A DNA stretch of 47,237 nt from Parvularia atlantis (Eukaryota > Opisthokonta > Rotosphaerida), in the NCBI GenBank assembly GCA_943704415.1, contig CALSCO010002484.1, forward strand, positions 1 through 47,237, given 5' to 3'. The notes beneath the pieces were generated by a model that saw only the letters and a list, made by a program, of their open reading frames with translations, did not search any database and was not told the DNA's origin. The position numbers and the translations under genes are program-made. How positions within the stretch are numbered: the first letter of the stretch is position 1; each line of letters opens with the position of its first letter. Positions 43,583 through 47,237 of the stretch are shown here, piece after piece.

Positions 43583-43626
<44 letters not shown>

Positions 43627-44497
43627 CAGCAGGCCGCGCGTAAACTCCTCCATCTCGTTGACCGCCGCCGCATCGTTGCCGGCCGGGCCACTCGCCGCCG
43701 CACCCTGCGCCGGCTGCGACGTCTCGTCGACGATCTCAATGTTGTCCTCGTCGTCGTCCGGCTGTGTCAGGCCCGGCAGCTTGGAGGCGGCCGAGCCGCG
43801 CGGGCGAGCATCGTTGCGCAGTGCCTCGCCGGCCTCCTCGTCCTCCTCCTCGTCGCCCTCGAACACGGGCGCTGCGAGCTCGCGGACCGTCAGCGGTTGG
43901 AGCGCGCGGCAACGCGCAGGTGCACGCACTCACACGCACGCGCTGCGCCGCCGCGTCCGTCTCGAGCAGGCGCGTGACCTCGAGCTCGACGTCCTGCACG
44001 ACCTTGCGGATGGGCTTGCGGAAGCGGCGGCGGCGGACGTTGCGCAGCGGCGGGGTGAGGCCGTGCGGCCACAGGACGGCGTCGGCCGTGCGCCGCCCGG
44101 CGAGGTCGCGCGCGGGCGCCGTCGTCAGCCGCACGCCCTCGGCCGCCACGGCCTCGTCGGCCACGAGCATCTGCGCGATGTCGCTGATCTTGTAAAACTG
44201 CTTGCCGTCGAACGTGCGCTGCGCCTCGAGCACGACGGGCAGGTCGACGAGCGTTGCGCGGAGCTCGCGGGTGCTGCTGCCACCGCCGCCCCCGACGCGC
44301 ACTGTTGCGTGCCGCTCGTCCTCGAAAGCGACGTGCACCAGCCCCTCGCCGGCCGCGGCCTTGGCGGTCGCTCCATCCTCTCCGGGCGCAGCGGCGACGG
44401 CGGCGGCAGCAGCAGCAGCAGCAGCGCCGCGCAGTGCCGCGCGCAGGTGCCCCGCCGCGTCGGGCGGCAGGCGCAGCAGCAGGTGCTGCTCGGTCAT
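42866..44497 (-). CDS. TAF7: TFIID subunit TAF7
   Basis: TFIID subunit that partners TAF1 and restrains its acetyltransferase activity until initiation. Four exons: 44497-43936, 43871-43203, 43143-43022 and 42967-42866. They give 484 residues in exact frame (human 349, budding yeast 590). The TAFII55 N-terminal domain is obvious: MTEQHLLLRLPPDAAGHLR, ELRATLVDLPVVLEAQRT, GKQFYKISDIAQMLVAD, WPHGLTPPLRNVRRRRFRK, and VVQDVELEVTRLLETDA. An alanine run of 9 sits near residue 27. The middle is highly acidic, with DEEEDEEAG, IEIVDETSQP and a long Asp run at about 270-291, as in TAF7 proteins. The end (about 400-484) is coiled coil (ADELQALLVEQRALQQQL, RFESQLDEIVRERERVQ). The exon 1-2 donor is somewhat uncertain (GTGTGAG chosen to keep frame). 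It shares a 23-bp divergent promoter with the RING-NHL gene. Confidence 0.94.
43561..43626 (-). repeat. (GTC)n poly-aspartate tract in TAF7
   Basis: Plus-strand GTC repeats with two interruptions encode about 20 Asp with Asn breaks in the acidic centre of TAF7. Confidence 0.93.
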
Positions 44498-44520
44498 GCT
44501 ACTTTCGCCTGGCCACGTGG
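44498..44520. promoter_or_regulatory. 23-bp bidirectional spacer with E-box-like palindrome
   Basis: Only 23 bp separate the TAF7 and RING-NHL start codons. Positions 44513-44520 read CCACGTGG, a perfect palindrome containing the bHLH E-box core CACGTG, placed immediately before the RING-NHL ATG. Transcription must start inside one or both coding regions, or transcripts are almost leaderless. Confidence 0.5.
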
Positions 44521-46170
44521 ATGCTGTCGTGCGCCGCCTGCGACGAGCCCCTCGACCCGTCGCCCGCCAGCACCGGCGCGCGCCTGCTGCCGTGCCTGCA
44601 CGCCCTCTGCGCGCCCTGCCTCGCCGACACCCTCGCCGACCCGCGCCCGCATTGCGTCGCCTGCGCCGAGCCGTTCGACCCCGGAGCGGCCGCCCTTTTT
44701 TCCTGCGTCGCCGCGCCGGTCATGGACGAGCCGCCCGCGCTGTGCGGCCCCGATGCGGACCTTGCTGAGCGTGTGCGCCTGCTTCTGCCCGAGCTGCTCG
44801 CACACCGCACGCGGATCGTTGACGCCCTCGCGAGCCTCATAGGCCGCATCGCCGCACTGCGGCAGCAGGCGAGCGAGCTGCTCGCGCACGTGGACGAGGG
44901 CTGCGAGGCGATCGACGACGACATGCTCGACGACGACGCGCGCGCGGCCTTGCAACGGCGCGCGGAGGCACTCGTCGCATCGGCCGCGACGCTCATTCAG
45001 GCCGACATTAAGCGGTGCGAGCTGCGCGCAGACGCGGCCGTCCTGGCCCTGGACAAGATCGACCTCGCGCGCTCGTTTGCAGGCGATGCCGCCCGCGACA
45101 CCGATCCGCGCAGGACGAGGCTTGGCGCGGCGCGGCGTCGCGTCGAGACGTTGCTCGGTGACGGCGCGCTGCCACCCGACGACGAGCTGAGGGCGCCCGA
45201 CCTGATCGCCGTCAATCTGTGCGTACCACACGCCGCGGCGGGTCGTGTCACGGCTGCCATGGTAGCGCACATTGGCTTTGTCGGCCACGTGGCGCGCGAC
45301 TACATGGCGATCGGCCCGTTGCTGAACATCATCGGCCGACGCGGCAGCAATTATCTCCTGTGCGAGTTTGCCTACCCGAGCGCGGTCGCCGTGGCACCCG
45401 GCGGCCACGCCATCGTGGCCGACAACATGAACCATCGCGTCGCGGTCGTGTCCCAGTGCGGCCTCTTTATGCGCACCCTGCCGCTACCCGGCGCGTCGCG
45501 TGTCGCCATCGCATCCGACCTCAGCCTTTGGGTCCTCAGCACGCTCGCCACCACCCAGATCGTCATCTACCCGCAAGTACGATGGGATGTCCACAGCGAC
45601 ACACATGCAGACGCGGCCAACGCCGCTTTCACGCTCACCATGCCTCACACTGTTCGCGCGCTCGCGCCCGCGCCGACCGATGGCCGCATGGTTCTGCTCT
45701 TTGCCGCCGACGGTCCGCTCAACGCCGCGCCGAGCCTCGTGGCCTTGGCGTCCGCGGACGGAGCTTTGCTGTGGAAGCGAGGCGTGCCGCGGGTCGACGA
45801 CGACAGCGCCAACGCATCACTCGCAACGACGGTGGCCGTGACGGCGGACGGCACCAGCATCACCGTGTGGAGCCGCGACGACGACTGCCTTGTGCTGCTG
45901 GATGTCAACGATGGGACTTTCCTGCGTCGCGTCCAGCTCATCCTCACGTCGCCGCCGTCGTCGCTAGCCCCGCTGCCGCACAACCTCCTCGCCGTGCTCA
46001 GCTGGCCGAGCGCGCGTCCGCTGTCCATCTGGTCCTTGGCCGGGGAGTGCGTCTACGAGTGTAAGCACCCCGACAGCTGTTCGCCCAGGCTGCCGGTTGC
46101 GGTAAGCGTTGCGAGCAACGGCGTCCTGGTCGTCCCCGATCAGCGCATGCACTGCCTGTACTTGTTCTGA
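44521..46170 (+). CDS. Intronless RING-finger/NHL-repeat protein (TRIM-like E3 ligase)
   Basis: Putative E3 ubiquitin ligase of the RING-NHL type, 549 residues in a single exon. The C3HC4 RING lies at the N terminus: CAAC, LPCLHALCAPC, then HCVAC, with normal ligand spacing, the fold closing near residue 55. Residues about 75-220 are helical and charged, consistent with a coiled coil (ALASLIGRIAALRQQASELL). The C-terminal 270 residues have NHL-type beta-propeller features: SAVAVAPGGHAIVADNMNHRVAVVSQCG matches the NHL consensus of hydrophobic-D-x-x-N-x-R-hydrophobic, and weaker copies follow (ASDLSLWVLS, AVTADGTSITVWSRDDD, NGVLVVPDQRMHCLYLF). No B-box is evident. The reading frame is open further upstream, but that would overlap the TAF7 coding strand, so ATG 44521 is preferred. 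It is the only intronless gene here, so retroposition or lateral origin is possible. A T-rich stretch follows the stop. Confidence 0.85.
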   Translation: MLSCAACDEPLDPSPASTGARLLPCLHALCAPCLADTLADPRPHCVACAEPFDPGAAALFSCVAAPVMDEPPALCGPDADLAERVRLLLPELLAHRTRIVDALASLIGRIAALRQQASELLAHVDEGCEAIDDDMLDDDARAALQRRAEALVASAATLIQADIKRCELRADAAVLALDKIDLARSFAGDAARDTDPRRTRLGAARRRVETLLGDGALPPDDELRAPDLIAVNLCVPHAAAGRVTAAMVAHIGFVGHVARDYMAIGPLLNIIGRRGSNYLLCEFAYPSAVAVAPGGHAIVADNMNHRVAVVSQCGLFMRTLPLPGASRVAIASDLSLWVLSTLATTQIVIYPQVRWDVHSDTHADAANAAFTLTMPHTVRALAPAPTDGRMVLLFAADGPLNAAPSLVALASADGALLWKRGVPRVDDDSANASLATTVAVTADGTSITVWSRDDDCLVLLDVNDGTFLRRVQLILTSPPSSLAPLPHNLLAVLSWPSARPLSIWSLAGECVYECKHPDSCSPRLPVAVSVASNGVLVVPDQRMHCLYLF

Positions 46171-47237
46171 CAATTTTTTATCTAGGGCTCGTGGCGGGCG
46201 TCAAGGTCATGAACTTTGCAAAGTTCTCACTCCTTTGTTGAGCGGCGAGTCGTAGCCCGGGTCTCGCAGCGCAAGCACCACGTCGTTGAGCTGCTTCACG
46301 AATGTCTTCGTTTCGCCGCGTTGCTGCTCGACCGAGACCTTGTCGTCCGCCGATAGAACAACGGTGTCTGCAGCCGTCGCATGCCTGCCGACGTCAAGAG
46401 CTGAGCAAGGCTCACATGAGCGCGGGCCTCTGTCAGCAAGCTTACACTGGCAGCGGAGCGGGACCGCATCTTCACAGCCAAGGAATGGCTCGTCCAGATA
46501 CCGGCTGCCGGCATGCGGCTGGCAAAGTGGAGACGGGTGCGGTGCAGCTCAGACCGGACAACGGCACCACAAACAATATACGGGCAACGTTCCGCGGGTG
46601 CATCACGGAGCTATCTGTCACGCGCACAAGAAGCCCGCTGGCGCGAAGATAACACTGCTGCTCCATCTCGACGGGTTACCACATGCAAAATGACTTGAAG
46701 AAGGCCGTGTACCTGTTCCATGAGCGGCTATTGCTATGAGACTTAGTGCTGCATCAACAAGCACAACGCAATCGTCCTCCCCGTGCTCACCCATGCTACC
46801 GGCCATAAGCAGGAACAAATCACGCTGTCGCCGCTTTCTCCGCCCAACACGTTTGCGATCATGGCCGAGAAATTCGAGGTGCGACATGCACAAGTTTCGC
46901 GTGCTCTTTGCCGACGCTCCAGATAACCGAAACGACTTGGAGGCAGCTCTGCTTGCTCAAAATGATCTCAACTGCAGCGGAAATCGAGAACTGCTCAGTG
47001 CATTCTGCTGAACATGCTCGCGTGTCTGCGAGAGTGTCGCAGGCTTCCTTCCGTGGCGATCACCAAATTCTTGACGGCCTCTCAAGAGCAGCGGTTGAGC
47101 GGGCGAAAAGGAACGAGCGCCCTTTGCTGGATATGGGTTGCACAGGGCAATTCCGGCTGAAAAGTGCCTTTGCGCGCCTCTGATCGAAATCCAGCACACT
47201 CCCACTGTTTCGCTCGCTTCTTGCGGAGACACATAGC
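46171..47237. other. Low-GC terminal region without a supportable gene
   Basis: GC drops to about 50% at the end of the RING-NHL gene. Reading frames on both strands are short (under 140 codons) and lack the local intron signals. On the minus strand, a stretch ending at 46210 reads continuously for about 95 codons and includes DTVVLSADDKVSVEQQ and TFVKQLNDVVLALRDPGYD, which has protein-like composition but no family I can name. Frames change abruptly upstream of it. The region may be intergenic DNA, a decayed mobile element, or the edge of a different genomic compartment. Confidence 0.45.

Noticed and set aside
44254-44520. Upstream in-frame extension of the RING-NHL protein
   Set aside because: It would overlap the TAF7 N-terminal coding strand and adds only Arg/Ala-rich sequence. 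The RING starts right after ATG 44521.
46286-47183. Several 60-135 codon frames in the terminal low-GC region
   Set aside because: They overlap on both strands, have no recognisable domain and no splice pattern like the neighbours. They are kept only as an unassigned region.

Overview
The window is a compact, GC-rich (by eye about 70%) nuclear segment of a unicellular eukaryote, packed with tiny spliceosomal introns. Twelve protein genes can be supported. From left to right they are CFAP20 (+, 5' end outside the window), LAMTOR5 (-), BRR2/SNRNP200 (+), an SCPx-type thiolase (-), a Q-rich membrane protein of unknown family (+), SKA1 (-), CENP-H (+), VPS13 (-, 17 kb), MED14 (+), an RBM26/27 homologue (+), TAF7 (-) and an intronless RING-NHL protein (+). 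Strands alternate almost perfectly, so nearly every neighbour pair is divergent with a shared promoter (23-356 bp between start codons) or convergent (24-139 bp between stops).

Exon models were built by hand from reading frame, splice-site pattern and remembered human or yeast homologues. For LAMTOR5, BRR2, SCPx, the Q-rich gene, SKA1, CENP-H, MED14, RBM26 and TAF7 the exon sums are exact multiples of three with no internal stop. Introns are mostly 45-75 nt. The donor is GTGCG in about two thirds of the BRR2 introns. A CTGAC/CTGAT/CTAAC-like branch site often lies 10-20 nt before the final AG, so the branch-to-acceptor distance is very short. At least four introns look like GC-AG introns, usually with a GCACG donor.

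Organism: CFAP20 suggests a lineage that has, or recently had, a flagellum or basal body. Several stretches of BRR2 (the second-cassette post-motif I region, the QYFEGKEHRYVDY stretch and the APFYP...WWLV C-terminal stretch) resemble fungal Brr2 as I remember it. SKA1, CENP-H, LAMTOR5 and SCPx fit an opisthokont-like gene set. A flagellated early-diverging fungus or another unicellular opisthokont is my best guess, but the RING-NHL protein is unusual for fungi and no species can be named.

Functional themes: kinetochore (SKA1 and CENP-H, divergent, 46 bp apart), RNA polymerase II transcription (MED14, TAF7), RNA processing (BRR2, RBM26/27), lysosomal nutrient signalling and lipid transfer (LAMTOR5, VPS13), and peroxisomal lipid oxidation (SCPx thiolase ending in KANL). 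The last 1.07 kb (46171-47237) drops to roughly 50% GC and contains no gene I can support. No CRISPR, tRNA, rRNA or intact mobile element was seen.
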